A stretch of DNA of 6,387 bases, from NCBI GenBank assembly GCA_021300125.1, contig JAJTHX010000065.1:1-6387 (forward strand). Reading direction: 5' to 3'. A program made the translations under genes and the position numbers. The notes under the pieces are model-generated. The model was not told the DNA's origin, made no database searches, and saw only the letters and a list, made by a program, of their open reading frames with translations. Below are positions 1-6,387 of this stretch, in pieces (the first letter of the stretch is position 1; each line of letters starts with the position of its first letter). Source of the stretch: Betaproteobacteria bacterium. Its GTDB lineage: Bacteria; Pseudomonadota; Gammaproteobacteria; Burkholderiales; SG8-41.

Positions 1-767
1 ACCGCGCGCAGGGCTTCGGTCCAGAACGCGACCTGTTCGGTGCTGATGCCGGCGGCGGCGATGACGCCGCGCCAGGTGCCGATCACGCAGTCGATGCCCT
101 GCTCGCGCCAGGTCGGCACCGCGGCGAACAGTGCCGGCAGCCGCTGCGGTGCGGACACGGCAATCGCGCGCACCTGGCCCGACTGCATCGCCTTCACCGC
201 GCTGACGGCGGTGATCGCGCCGACTTCGGCGCGGCCGGCGATCACGTCGTCCACGGCGTAGAGCGCGGAATCGAACACGTTGATCGGGATGCGCCGCACG
301 TCGGCGCCAGCATGCGCGGCAATGCGGCCGAGCGCCATGTGGTTGATGTTGCCGAGTGCGGTGGCGAGCGCGACGCGGCAGCCCGCGGCATCGCGTGAAA
401 GCCGTGCCGTGAAATCGGCGGCCTCGCGCAGCGGCGAATCCGCGCGCACCACGAAGGCGATGTATTCGGTGTAGAGGTTGGCGATCGGGGTCAGCGCGCG
501 GTGGTCGTAGTCGCTGACACCGAGCAGGCGGTTGGTGATGATGGTCGGCGAGTTGATCGCCAGCCAGTGCGCATCACCGCGGTGGGTGAGCAGGCGGTCC
601 CAGCCGTTGCCGCCGCCCTTGCCGGGCACGTTGGTCAGCGTCATCGGCTGGCCGACGAGGCCGAGGCGGTCGAGGGCCGCGATCAGCGCGCGCGCCGGGC
701 GGTCCTGGCCGCCGCCGGCGGGCGTGCCGGCGATCAGCTCGACGGGGGATTGCGGATGCCAGGCCAT
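1..767 (-). CDS. Bug/TctC-family substrate-binding-like protein, no signal peptide, C-terminus cut by window edge
   Basis: Reading leftward from ATG at 767-765, an open frame of 255 codons runs to the window edge without a stop. About 40-50 C-terminal residues of a normal ~300-residue mature domain are missing. Family features are clear: the N-terminal strand and glycine loop (VELIAGTPAGGGQDRPARAL, residues 9-28), NVPGKGGGNGW (46-56), and a later segment of the ITAVSAVKAMQSGQVRAIAV type. Family members normally bind carboxylates in the periplasm for tripartite tricarboxylate transporters. Oddly, the protein starts at the mature domain (MAWHPQSPVEL). The in-frame codons upstream lie inside the permease gene and read Arg/His-rich, not as a hydrophobic leader, so no secretion signal is visible. 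A GGGGG stretch 7 bases before the ATG can serve as ribosome binding site. The start lies 2 bases after the permease stop, so the genes are probably co-transcribed and translationally coupled. Family assignment is confident; ligand and location are unknown. Confidence 0.85.
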   Translation of the reverse strand, partial: MAWHPQSPVELIAGTPAGGGQDRPARALIAALDRLGLVGQPMTLTNVPGKGGGNGWDRLLTHRGDAHWLAINSPTIITNRLLGVSDYDHRALTPIANLYTEYIAFVVRADSPLREAADFTARLSRDAAGCRVALATALGNINHMALGRIAAHAGADVRRIPINVFDSALYAVDDVIAGRAEVGAITAVSAVKAMQSGQVRAIAVSAPQRLPALFAAVPTWREQGIDCVIGTWRGVIAAAGISTEQVAFWTEALRA

Positions 768-769
768 GC

Positions 770-2008
770 TCAGGCCCCCTGCGTGCCGCGACCGGCGGGG
801 ATGAACAGCACCAGCAGGTTGGCGACGATGATGGTGCCGGCGAGGAAGTAGAACGCGGCGTAGACGTTCCAGGTGTCGGCGATCACGCCGAACAGCGCCG
901 GGGCAAGGCTGCCGCCGATGGAGAGGATGGTGAACTGCAGGCCGACGCCGGTGCCGGCGAGATGTTTTGGGGTGTTCTCCACCGCCCAGGCCTGCATCAC
1001 CGGCCGCATCGCATAGAGGAAGAAGCCGACCAGGGCGACGAACACGATGAACAGCAGCGAGCGGCCGGCGAAGACCATGCCGATGATGGTGATGCCGGTG
1101 AGCAGCATGCTCGACAGCACCACCTTCTCCCGGCCGATCCTGTCCGAGAGGTGGCCGGCGATGGGGCCGGCGATGAAGCCTGCGACCTGCAGCACCGTCA
1201 TGCACACGCCCACCGCGATCGGCGAGTAGCCCTGCTCGTAGGCGAGATACACCGGCAGGAACACCAGCAGCCCGGTCTGGGTCAGGGTGCGGAAGCCGGC
1301 GCTGACGCAGATCAGCATCAGCGCGCGGTTGCGGAGCAGGCCGGCGAGGTCGGCGAGATACTGGCGCGCACTGAAGCGAGGACCTTCGGCGCCGGCATTG
1401 ACATGGCCCTCGCGGCCCTCGCGTCCCGTCGCCAGCGCGCCGACCATCAGCACGATCAGCGTGGCCATCACGATGCCGGGCACGATGTTGATCACCACCA
1501 CCTCGCGCCAGCTGAACCAGGCGAGCAGGGCGCCCGCGGCCAGCGGCGCCAGCGCCTCGCCGACATTGCCGCCCATGCCGTGGAAGGACAGCACCAGTCC
1601 CTTCCTCTGCGGATAGCGGTGGGCGAGTGTCGGAATCGCCGCCGGGTGCCAGATGTTGTTGCCGACGCCGACCAGCATCAGGCACAGCACCAGCATCCAG
1701 TAGCTGTGGGTGAGGCTCATCAGCGCATACGGGAAGCCGACCCAGAACAGCGAGGCGGCCATCAGGTAACCCTTCTTGCCGAAGGAATCGACGATCATGC
1801 CGCCGGGCAGGTTGGATATCGCGCCGGCAACATGCTGCAGGCTCATCAGCAGGCCGATCTCGGTGTACGAGAGCCCGAGTTCCTTGCCGATCAGCGGCAG
1901 CAGGATGTAGAAGGTCGCGGGATACCAGTGGGTCAGGCCGTGTCCGGCCGAGATCAGCCAGACATCGCGAAAGCTGCGCGGGGGCAGCGCGGCGGCGGGT
2001 GTGCTCAT
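770..2008 (-). CDS. Major facilitator superfamily permease, Fsr-like group
   Basis: This 412-residue protein is of normal MFS length and predominantly hydrophobic, consistent with 12 membrane segments in two halves. An MFS loop motif occurs in each half: GGMIVDSFGKKG (69-80, between helices 2 and 3) and GHLSDRIGREKV (285-296, between helices 8 and 9). A charged, glycine-rich cytoplasmic loop (about 195-228) separates the halves. The NNIWHPAAIP stretch (117-126) and the SFHGMGGNVGEALAPL stretch (141-156) resemble the fosmidomycin-resistance (Fsr) branch, but that similarity does not set the substrate. The frame stays open upstream to 2155; I chose the ATG at 2008 because GAGGA lies 7 bases before it and the extra 49 residues are Arg-rich low-complexity sequence. 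The direct downstream partner is the Bug-like gene. Import of an organic acid used by the rightward genes, or efflux, are both possible; direction and substrate are inferred only. Confidence 0.9.
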   Translation of the reverse strand: MSTPAAALPPRSFRDVWLISAGHGLTHWYPATFYILLPLIGKELGLSYTEIGLLMSLQHVAGAISNLPGGMIVDSFGKKGYLMAASLFWVGFPYALMSLTHSYWMLVLCLMLVGVGNNIWHPAAIPTLAHRYPQRKGLVLSFHGMGGNVGEALAPLAAGALLAWFSWREVVVINIVPGIVMATLIVLMVGALATGREGREGHVNAGAEGPRFSARQYLADLAGLLRNRALMLICVSAGFRTLTQTGLLVFLPVYLAYEQGYSPIAVGVCMTVLQVAGFIAGPIAGHLSDRIGREKVVLSSMLLTGITIIGMVFAGRSLLFIVFVALVGFFLYAMRPVMQAWAVENTPKHLAGTGVGLQFTILSIGGSLAPALFGVIADTWNVYAAFYFLAGTIIVANLLVLFIPAGRGTQGA

Positions 2009-2015
2009 GATGTGG

Positions 2016-2020
2016 TCCTC
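2016..2020 (-). promoter_or_regulatory. Ribosome binding site deciding the MFS permease start
   Basis: On the minus strand GAGGA is followed by 7 bases and then the ATG at 2008. This supports the 412-residue start over the longer open frame reaching 2155, which would add an Arg-rich stretch unlike any MFS N-terminus. Confidence 0.7.
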
Positions 2021-2052
2021 GCGGGAAGGTCGGGCATCGCGCCGCGTTCCAT

Positions 2053-2069
2053 CATCCCGGCGCGGGATG
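2053..2069. promoter_or_regulatory. Perfect 7-base inverted repeat in the divergent intergenic region
   Basis: CATCCCG, a 3-base GCG spacer, then CGGGATG form a perfect dyad. It lies 45 bases before the permease start and about 30 bases upstream of the rightward TATAAT hexamer. It could be an operator for a regulator encoded elsewhere, or a small hairpin in the permease leader RNA. The 17-base span is short for a typical dimeric repressor site, and chance is not negligible in GC-rich DNA. Confidence 0.35.
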
Positions 2070-2098
2070 TTAGCACGCGGCCGTCGCGCAGCGCGTCG

Positions 2099-2104
2099 TA
2101 TAAT
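2099..2104 (+). promoter_or_regulatory. Candidate -10 promoter element for the rightward acyl-CoA operon
   Basis: A perfect TATAAT stands in otherwise GC-rich intergenic DNA 59 bases before the synthetase ATG, so a transcript would start near 2111 with a leader of about 50 bases. No good -35 hexamer sits 16-18 bases upstream (the region reads CGCGGC). A TTAGCA at 2070-2075 is 23 bases away, too far for a standard sigma-70 spacing. The promoter may therefore need an activator, or the hexamer may be fortuitous. Confidence 0.45.
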
Positions 2105-2163
2105 CGGGCGGCTTCGCTGCGCAGTCCTTGCGCGCGATTTTTCCGACGATTCCATATTCCGAA

Positions 2164-4299
2164 ATGCGAACCGACATCGAGCGCTTCTTCAGTCCGAAAT
2201 CCATCGCCATCATCGGCGCCTCGCAGGACCTGGTCACCATCAGCGGCCAGCCGCTGAAACACCTGCTCTCACACGGTTACCCGGGCAAGCTCTATCCGGT
2301 CAATCCGAAATACCCGGAGATTTCCGGCGTCAAATGCTGGCCCTCGATCGAGTCGCTGCCGGAGACACCGGAGCTCGGGCTGATCCTGGTCAATGCGACC
2401 CGCGTCGCCGACATGCTCACCGCCTGCGGCAAGAAGGGCATTCCCTACGTCATCATCTTCAGCTCGGGTTTTTCCGAGACCGGCGGCCAGGGCGTGGCGA
2501 TGCAGCAGCAGCTCGCCGACATCGCCAGGCAGTACAACATCGGCGTCATCGGCCCCAACTGCCAGGGCATGATCAATCCGGCGGACAAGGTCTATGCCGG
2601 CTTCGGCTCGGTGTTCAACGCCGACTACAGCGCCGGCACCGTGAGCATGGTCTCGCAATCCGGCGGTTTCGGCTTTTCGGTGATGAACCTGTCTTCGCTC
2701 GACGGCGGCCTGCCGTTCCGGCAGATGGTCACCACCGGCAACGAGATCGGCGTGTCGACGCTGGATTTCATGGCCTACTTCATCCGTGACCCGAAAACCG
2801 AAATCATCGGCACCTACATCGAGGGCGTGAAGGACGCGCGGCGCATCCTGGAAGTCGGCGATCAGGCGCTGGCTGCCGGCAAGCCGATCCTGATGTGGAA
2901 GGTCGGCAACACCGAGCAGGGGCAGAAGGCCGCGGCCTCGCACACCGCCAACCTCGGCGGCGCGATGGCGCTCTACAAGGCCGCTTTCCGGCAGAAAGGC
3001 ATCATCCAGGTCGAGGACATCCAGGACCTGGTGGACTACGGCCGCGCGCTGCGTTCGAAACACCTGCCGCGCGGCAACCGCGTGGCGATCATCACCATCT
3101 CCGGCGGGGCCGGCATCCTGATGACCGACGAGATCGTCGCGCGCGGCATGCAGATGGCGCAGCTCGCGCCGGATACCGTGGCGAAACTGAAGGAATTCGT
3201 GCCGTCCTTCGGCTCGGTCGGCAATCCGGTGGACGTCACCGCGGCGATTTTCAACGATCTCAGCCTCATTAACCGCACGCTGCAGACCATCAATGACGAT
3301 CCGGGCGTGGACTGCATTGCCATGATCAATGCCTCACTGCAGGGCGAGATTGCGCAGAAGGTGGCCGGCGAGATCGTCGCCGTCGCGGCCAAGACCGACA
3401 AGCCGATTTTCATTTCTTGGAGCGCGCGCGACGCTGTCGCCCCCGAGGCCTATGCCGCGCTCGATGCGGCGCGCATTCCGCACTACAAGTCGCCGGTGCG
3501 TTGCGGCCGTGCGCTGGCGGCGGTGTCCTGGTACGCCGAAGCGAAGCGCCGCAACGCAGCGCAGAAAAACGACAAGGCGCCGGTGTTGCACAAGCCCGCG
3601 GCGCAGCAGATGCTGCAAGGCCGGAGCGGGGATGTCGCCGAATACGCGGCGAAGCAGGTGCTGGCCGAATACGGCATCGCGGTGACCCAGGAGCAGCTCG
3701 CGAAAAGCCGTGACGAGGCGGTGGCGGCCGCCCAGAAGATCAGCTTCCCGGTGGCGATGAAGGTGCAGTCAGCCGACATTTCGCACAAGACCGAGGCCGG
3801 GGCGGTGAAGTTGAACGTCGCAGACGCGGCGGCCGTGGCGGCGGCGTATGACGAGATCCTGAAGAACTCGAAGGCCTACAAGGCCGATGCGCGCATTGAC
3901 GGCGTGCTGGTGCAGGAGATGGTCGGTGGCGGCATCGAGGTCATCGTCGGCATCACCAATGACGCGCTGTTCGGGCCGGCGGTGATGTTCGGCCTGGGCG
4001 GCATCTTCGCCGAGGTGCTGAAGGACGTGTCCTTCCGCCTGGCACCCATTACCCCGGCGATGGCGCGCGAAATGGTCGAGGAGATCAAGGGTTACCCGGT
4101 GCTCGCCGGCGCCCGCGGCAAGGCCCCGGCCGATGTCGATGCGCTGGTCGATGCGCTGGTGAAGGTGTCGGCGCTGGCGGTGGACCTGAAGGACAAGGTT
4201 GCCGAGCTCGACATCAATCCGCTGATTGTTTTGCCTAAAGGGAAAAATGCGGGCAAGGGCGTGATCGCGGCGGATGCGTTGATCCGGATGAAAAACTAA
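2164..4299 (+). CDS. Fused NDP(ADP)-forming acyl-CoA synthetase (acetyl/pimeloyl-CoA synthetase-like)
   Basis: The 711-residue enzyme should join a carboxylic acid to CoA using ATP, giving acyl-CoA, ADP and phosphate through acyl-phosphate and phosphohistidine intermediates. Domains in order: CoA-binding Rossmann fold (about 7-140; SIAIIGAS 13-20, GPNCQGMINP 130-139); succinyl-CoA-ligase-like domains (about 155-460) with SQSGGFGFSVM (164-174) and the predicted phosphohistidine His260 in AASHTANLGG; and an ATP-grasp domain (about 490-705) with the HKTEAGAV loop at His541, a GLGGIFAEVLKDVSFRLAPI block (610-629) and ELDINPLIV (681-689). It is a full-length alpha-beta fusion. There is no C-terminal acetyltransferase domain, which argues against a Pat-type protein acetylase. 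The start is uncertain: I prefer ATG 2164 because homologous sequence begins there, but it lacks a Shine-Dalgarno; an in-frame TTG at 2128 would add 12 residues. Substrate is unknown. Similar fused enzymes use acetate, aromatic acids or pimelate. It heads the rightward gene group. Confidence 0.93.
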   Translation: MRTDIERFFSPKSIAIIGASQDLVTISGQPLKHLLSHGYPGKLYPVNPKYPEISGVKCWPSIESLPETPELGLILVNATRVADMLTACGKKGIPYVIIFSSGFSETGGQGVAMQQQLADIARQYNIGVIGPNCQGMINPADKVYAGFGSVFNADYSAGTVSMVSQSGGFGFSVMNLSSLDGGLPFRQMVTTGNEIGVSTLDFMAYFIRDPKTEIIGTYIEGVKDARRILEVGDQALAAGKPILMWKVGNTEQGQKAAASHTANLGGAMALYKAAFRQKGIIQVEDIQDLVDYGRALRSKHLPRGNRVAIITISGGAGILMTDEIVARGMQMAQLAPDTVAKLKEFVPSFGSVGNPVDVTAAIFNDLSLINRTLQTINDDPGVDCIAMINASLQGEIAQKVAGEIVAVAAKTDKPIFISWSARDAVAPEAYAALDAARIPHYKSPVRCGRALAAVSWYAEAKRRNAAQKNDKAPVLHKPAAQQMLQGRSGDVAEYAAKQVLAEYGIAVTQEQLAKSRDEAVAAAQKISFPVAMKVQSADISHKTEAGAVKLNVADAAAVAAAYDEILKNSKAYKADARIDGVLVQEMVGGGIEVIVGITNDALFGPAVMFGLGGIFAEVLKDVSFRLAPITPAMAREMVEEIKGYPVLAGARGKAPADVDALVDALVKVSALAVDLKDKVAELDINPLIVLPKGKNAGKGVIAADALIRMKN

Positions 4300-4306
4300 A
4301 TACGAT

Positions 4307-4398
4307 TTAACAGGATGGACAGGATGTTCAGGATAAAACCCCGGTGATTGACGTACTGGGTTGGTTTTTAATCCTGTTCATCCTGCCCATCCTGTAAA
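4307..4398. repeat. Long imperfect palindrome with 9-base-periodic arms (dispersed-repeat-like)
   Basis: Starting 7 bases after the synthetase stop, the left arm has three 9-mers: ACAGGATGG (4310-4318), ACAGGATGT (4319-4327), TCAGGATAA (4328-4336). The right arm, read on the minus strand, has ACAGGATGG (4395-4387), GCAGGATGA (4386-4378) and ACAGGATTA (4377-4369). The outermost units are identical. Aligned, the arms pair along almost 30 bases with three mismatches and two bulges, around a loop at about 4341-4362. The element is AT-richer than flanking genes. From memory, similar CAGGAT-rich palindromes are scattered between genes in many bacterial genomes, which suggests a REP- or MITE-like element; this is not verified. 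As RNA it could stabilise the synthetase 3' end or reduce read-through. A small AACCC/GGGTT hairpin followed by GGTTTTT (within 4337-4369) could act as a weak terminator. Confidence 0.85.
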
Positions 4399-4411
4399 TT
4401 GATTTTGAAGT

Positions 4412-4416
4412 TGAGG
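4412..4416 (+). promoter_or_regulatory. Ribosome binding site of the acyl-CoA dehydrogenase
   Basis: TGAGG lies 5 bases before the ATG at 4422, just beyond the end of the palindrome. It supports this start, even though the protein begins with a slightly short N-terminal helix for the family. Confidence 0.6.
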
Positions 4417-4421
4417 TTTCC

Positions 4422-5555
4422 ATGATTTCTTCAGAAGTCCGTCTGCTCTGCGACGAGGTTGCCAAATTCCTGCGTGACGAGGTGGATCCGCGTTCGCGCG
4501 AGATCGAAGAGAACGACGCCATCCCCGACGAATTGATCCGGCTCGCCCGCGACATGGGGCTGTTCGGGCTGACCATTCCGGAGGAATACGGCGGCAGCGG
4601 GCTTGATCTGGCCGGCAAGTGCGCGATCGAGGAGGTGATGGGCCGCACCAACTATGGCTTTGCCACGCTGATCGGCAACCACACCGGCATCAGCACCACC
4701 GGCATCACCGCGCTGGGCAATGCCGAACAGAAAAAGCGTTTCCTGCCGAAGATGGCCAGTGGCGAGTGGGTCGGCGCGTTTGCGCTGACCGAACCGCAGG
4801 CCGGCTCCGATCCGGCGGCGATGCGCACGATGGCGGTGAAGAAGGGCGACCGCTATGTACTCAACGGCGAGAAGATCTACATCACCAACGCCGGTCTCGC
4901 CCAGGTGTTCACCGTGATGGCGATCACCGACAGGACGAAGGGCGTCAAGGGCATCTCCGCCTTTGTCGTCGAGCGCGGCACGCCGGGGTTCAGCATCGGC
5001 AAGAACGAACTGAAGATGGGCATGCACGGCTGCACCACCGCGCCGCTGGCCTTCACCGACTGCGAAGTGCCGGCGGAGAACCTGCTCGGCGCCGAAGGCA
5101 TGGGTTATGTGCAGGCGATGAAGACGCTGACCGCGGGCCGGGTCACGGTGTCGGCGCGCTGCTGCGGCATGATGGACAAGCTGATCGAGCGCACCGCCGA
5201 GTACATGAAAACCCGCAGCCAGGGCGGCAAGCGGCTCGCCGACCATCAGGGTCTGCAGTGGATGCTCGCCGACATGGCGGTGGCGCGTGACGCGGCGCGC
5301 GGCCTGACCTATCGCGCCATCGACACGCTGATGCGCGGCGAGCGCGGCACCATGGAAGCTTCGACCGCGAAAGTGTTCGCCACCGAAGCGCTGGGCCGCG
5401 TGGTCGATGCCGCAGTGCAGATCCACGGCGGCATGGGCTACATGCGCGAGGTCGGCATCGAGACCACCTTCCGCGATGCGCGCATCGTGCGCATCTACGA
5501 AGGCACGTCCGAGATCCAGCGCAACATCATCGCCGGGCTGCTGCTGAAAGACTAA
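4422..5555 (+). CDS. Acyl-CoA dehydrogenase (FAD-dependent)
   Basis: The 377-residue protein is close to the usual ~380 of short/medium-chain type acyl-CoA dehydrogenases. It should oxidise an acyl-CoA to the trans-2-enoyl-CoA with FAD and pass electrons to electron-transfer flavoprotein in the cytoplasm. Motifs in order: IPEEYGGSGLD (52-62) in the N-terminal helical domain; FALTEPQAGSD (120-130), the family signature lining the flavin; NGEKIYITNA (148-157); QIHGGMGY (333-340); and IYEGTSEIQRNII (358-370), in which Glu360 sits where the catalytic base of MCAD/SCAD-type enzymes is found. All key residues are present, so it looks active. It shares strand with the synthetase but is separated by 122 bases holding the palindrome; the next gene follows after only 27 bases. 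Chain length or branching of the substrate cannot be read from the sequence. The preceding synthetase is the obvious supplier of its acyl-CoA (inference). Confidence 0.95.
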   Translation: MISSEVRLLCDEVAKFLRDEVDPRSREIEENDAIPDELIRLARDMGLFGLTIPEEYGGSGLDLAGKCAIEEVMGRTNYGFATLIGNHTGISTTGITALGNAEQKKRFLPKMASGEWVGAFALTEPQAGSDPAAMRTMAVKKGDRYVLNGEKIYITNAGLAQVFTVMAITDRTKGVKGISAFVVERGTPGFSIGKNELKMGMHGCTTAPLAFTDCEVPAENLLGAEGMGYVQAMKTLTAGRVTVSARCCGMMDKLIERTAEYMKTRSQGGKRLADHQGLQWMLADMAVARDAARGLTYRAIDTLMRGERGTMEASTAKVFATEALGRVVDAAVQIHGGMGYMREVGIETTFRDARIVRIYEGTSEIQRNIIAGLLLKD

Positions 5556-5573
5556 AAATAGTTCAATAAAAAC

Positions 5574-5579
5574 AAGGAG
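5574..5579 (+). promoter_or_regulatory. Strong Shine-Dalgarno with ambiguous SDR start codon
   Basis: AAGGAG lies only 3 bases before the ATG at 5583, closer than usual. The next codon, GTG at 5586, sits at a better 6-base spacing. The true start may be either; the protein changes by one residue. Confidence 0.7.
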
Positions 5580-5582
5580 TTA

Positions 5583-6362
5583 ATGGTGTCATCCGTAAAA
5601 GAACTGTTTGACCTCAAGGGCCAGTTGGCGGTCGTCACCGGCGGCGCCACCGGCATCGGGCTGCAGATGGCCAAGGGTCTGGCTGAAGCCGGCGCGAACA
5701 TCGTCATCTGCTCACGCCGCGCCGATGTCTGCGAGGCGGCGGCCGCCGAAATCGAAAAGATCGGAGTCCAGGCACTGGCCGTCGGCTGCGATGTGACCAA
5801 GGCCGACCAGGTCGAAAAGCTGAAGGATGCGGTGCTGGCGAAGTTCGGCCGCGTCGACATCCTGTTCAACAACGCCGGCCGTGCCTGGGTGGCGCCGCCG
5901 GAAGACACGCCGCTGGAGCGCTGGCAGCAGGTGTTCGACCTCAACATCACCGCGCCCTTCCTCTGCGCGCAGGCTTTCGGCCGTGAGTTCATCCAGCAGA
6001 AGCGCGGCAAGATCGTCAACATTGCCTCGATCGCCGGCCTCGTCGGGCGCAACCCGGCGGCCTACAACTCCATTGCCTACGGCTCAAGCAAGGGCGCGCT
6101 GGTCAATTTCACCCGCGACCTCGCGGTGAAGTGGGCGCAGCACAACATCCAGGTCAACTGCATCTGCCCCGGCTTCTTCGTGACGCCGATCAACGAGAAG
6201 ATGTATGAAAAGAACAAGGCCAACGTCGATCGCGAGATTCCGCTCGGCCACACCGGCGGTCCCGACGACCTGAAGGGCATCGCGGTGCTGCTGGCTTCGG
6301 CAGGCTCCAACTTCATGACCGGCGCGATCATTCCGGTGGATGGCGGGGCGGTGGCCTGGTAG
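5583..6362 (+). CDS. Classical short-chain dehydrogenase/reductase
   Basis: The 259-residue NAD(P)-dependent oxidoreductase has one Rossmann domain and the full set of SDR residues: TGGATGIG (19-26) for the dinucleotide, NNAG (96-99), Asn121, Ser149, and Tyr166 with Lys170 in YGSSK. The second strand ends in CSRR (43-46) without the Asp that marks NAD users, which favours NADP(H). Spacing between catalytic Ser and Tyr is 17 residues, a few more than the common 13, because of the GRNPAAYNSIAY segment; I have the impression this is typical of gluconate-5-dehydrogenase-like SDRs. The C-terminal PVDGGAVAW is a normal SDR end. It follows the acyl-CoA dehydrogenase by 27 bases and is probably co-transcribed with it. 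A role on a hydroxyacyl- or ketoacyl-CoA made in the same pathway is plausible, but SDR substrates cannot be predicted from these motifs. Confidence 0.94.
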   Translation: MVSSVKELFDLKGQLAVVTGGATGIGLQMAKGLAEAGANIVICSRRADVCEAAAAEIEKIGVQALAVGCDVTKADQVEKLKDAVLAKFGRVDILFNNAGRAWVAPPEDTPLERWQQVFDLNITAPFLCAQAFGREFIQQKRGKIVNIASIAGLVGRNPAAYNSIAYGSSKGALVNFTRDLAVKWAQHNIQVNCICPGFFVTPINEKMYEKNKANVDREIPLGHTGGPDDLKGIAVLLASAGSNFMTGAIIPVDGGAVAW

Positions 6363-6387
6363 CGGGCGGATTGTCCGGGCAAAAAAG

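Noticed and set aside
40..851. Short rightward open frames opposite the Bug-like gene
   Set aside because: Their translations are Ala/Arg/Ser/Thr-rich with no family features, whereas the leftward frame gives a continuous Bug/TctC-type domain.
962..2257. Long rightward open frame (431 codons) opposite the MFS permease gene
   Set aside because: Its translation is His/Ala/Glu/Gln-rich low-complexity sequence with no domain features, as expected from the complementary strand of a GC-rich gene; the minus-strand frame gives a clean MFS protein.
2269..3063. Leftward open frame (264 codons) inside the synthetase gene
   Set aside because: It is a composition-driven shadow frame; the synthetase coding frame is unambiguous across the same bases.
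4348..4372. TTGACG and TTTAAT hexamers in and beside the palindrome loop as an internal promoter
   Set aside because: The spacing is only 13 bases, too short for a sigma-70 promoter, and the second hexamer is part of the palindrome arm.
4307..4398. CRISPR-like array
   Set aside because: The 9-base units are contiguous with no spacers and are arranged as inverted arms, so this is a palindromic repeat and not a CRISPR.
4431..5426. Long leftward open frame (331 codons) opposite the acyl-CoA dehydrogenase
   Set aside because: It is His/Arg/Ala-rich without recognisable motifs, while the rightward frame carries every acyl-CoA dehydrogenase motif.
6363..6387. Possible terminator after the SDR gene (trailing A-run)
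   Set aside because: Only 25 bases are visible, with no convincing stem and no T-run on the coding strand.

Overview
The window is high-GC DNA carrying five protein-coding genes. It looks like a proteobacterium, and most likely a betaproteobacterium (Burkholderiales or Rhodocyclales type). This rests on general base composition and on a Bug/TctC-family binding protein, a family greatly expanded in that group. Nothing in the window fixes the species.

Layout: two genes run leftward. They are an MFS permease (770-2008, minus) and, 2 bases behind its stop, the start of a Bug/TctC-type solute-binding-like protein (767 down to the left edge, incomplete). A 155-base divergent intergenic region (2009-2163) holds a perfect TATAAT hexamer facing right and a 7+3+7 inverted repeat. 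Three genes run rightward: a fused NDP(ADP)-forming acyl-CoA synthetase (2164-4299), an acyl-CoA dehydrogenase (4422-5555) and a classical short-chain dehydrogenase/reductase (5583-6362). The last 25 bases hold nothing recognisable.

The 122-base gap between the synthetase and the dehydrogenase is filled mostly by a long AT-richer imperfect palindrome. Each arm is built from three 9-base units with a CAGGAT core. It looks like a dispersed intergenic repeat and is the most distinctive non-coding feature here.

How the genes may work together (inference): the two leftward genes suggest uptake or sensing of an organic acid. The rightward genes suggest its activation to a CoA thioester, desaturation of the acyl-CoA, and oxidation or reduction of a hydroxyl/keto group. 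No hydratase, thiolase, CoA transferase or regulator is visible, so the pathway is partial and the substrate unknown. I found no CRISPR array, tRNA, rRNA, transposase, toxin-antitoxin pair or defence gene. The window reads as an ordinary catabolic locus with a few odd details, not as a clearly new system.
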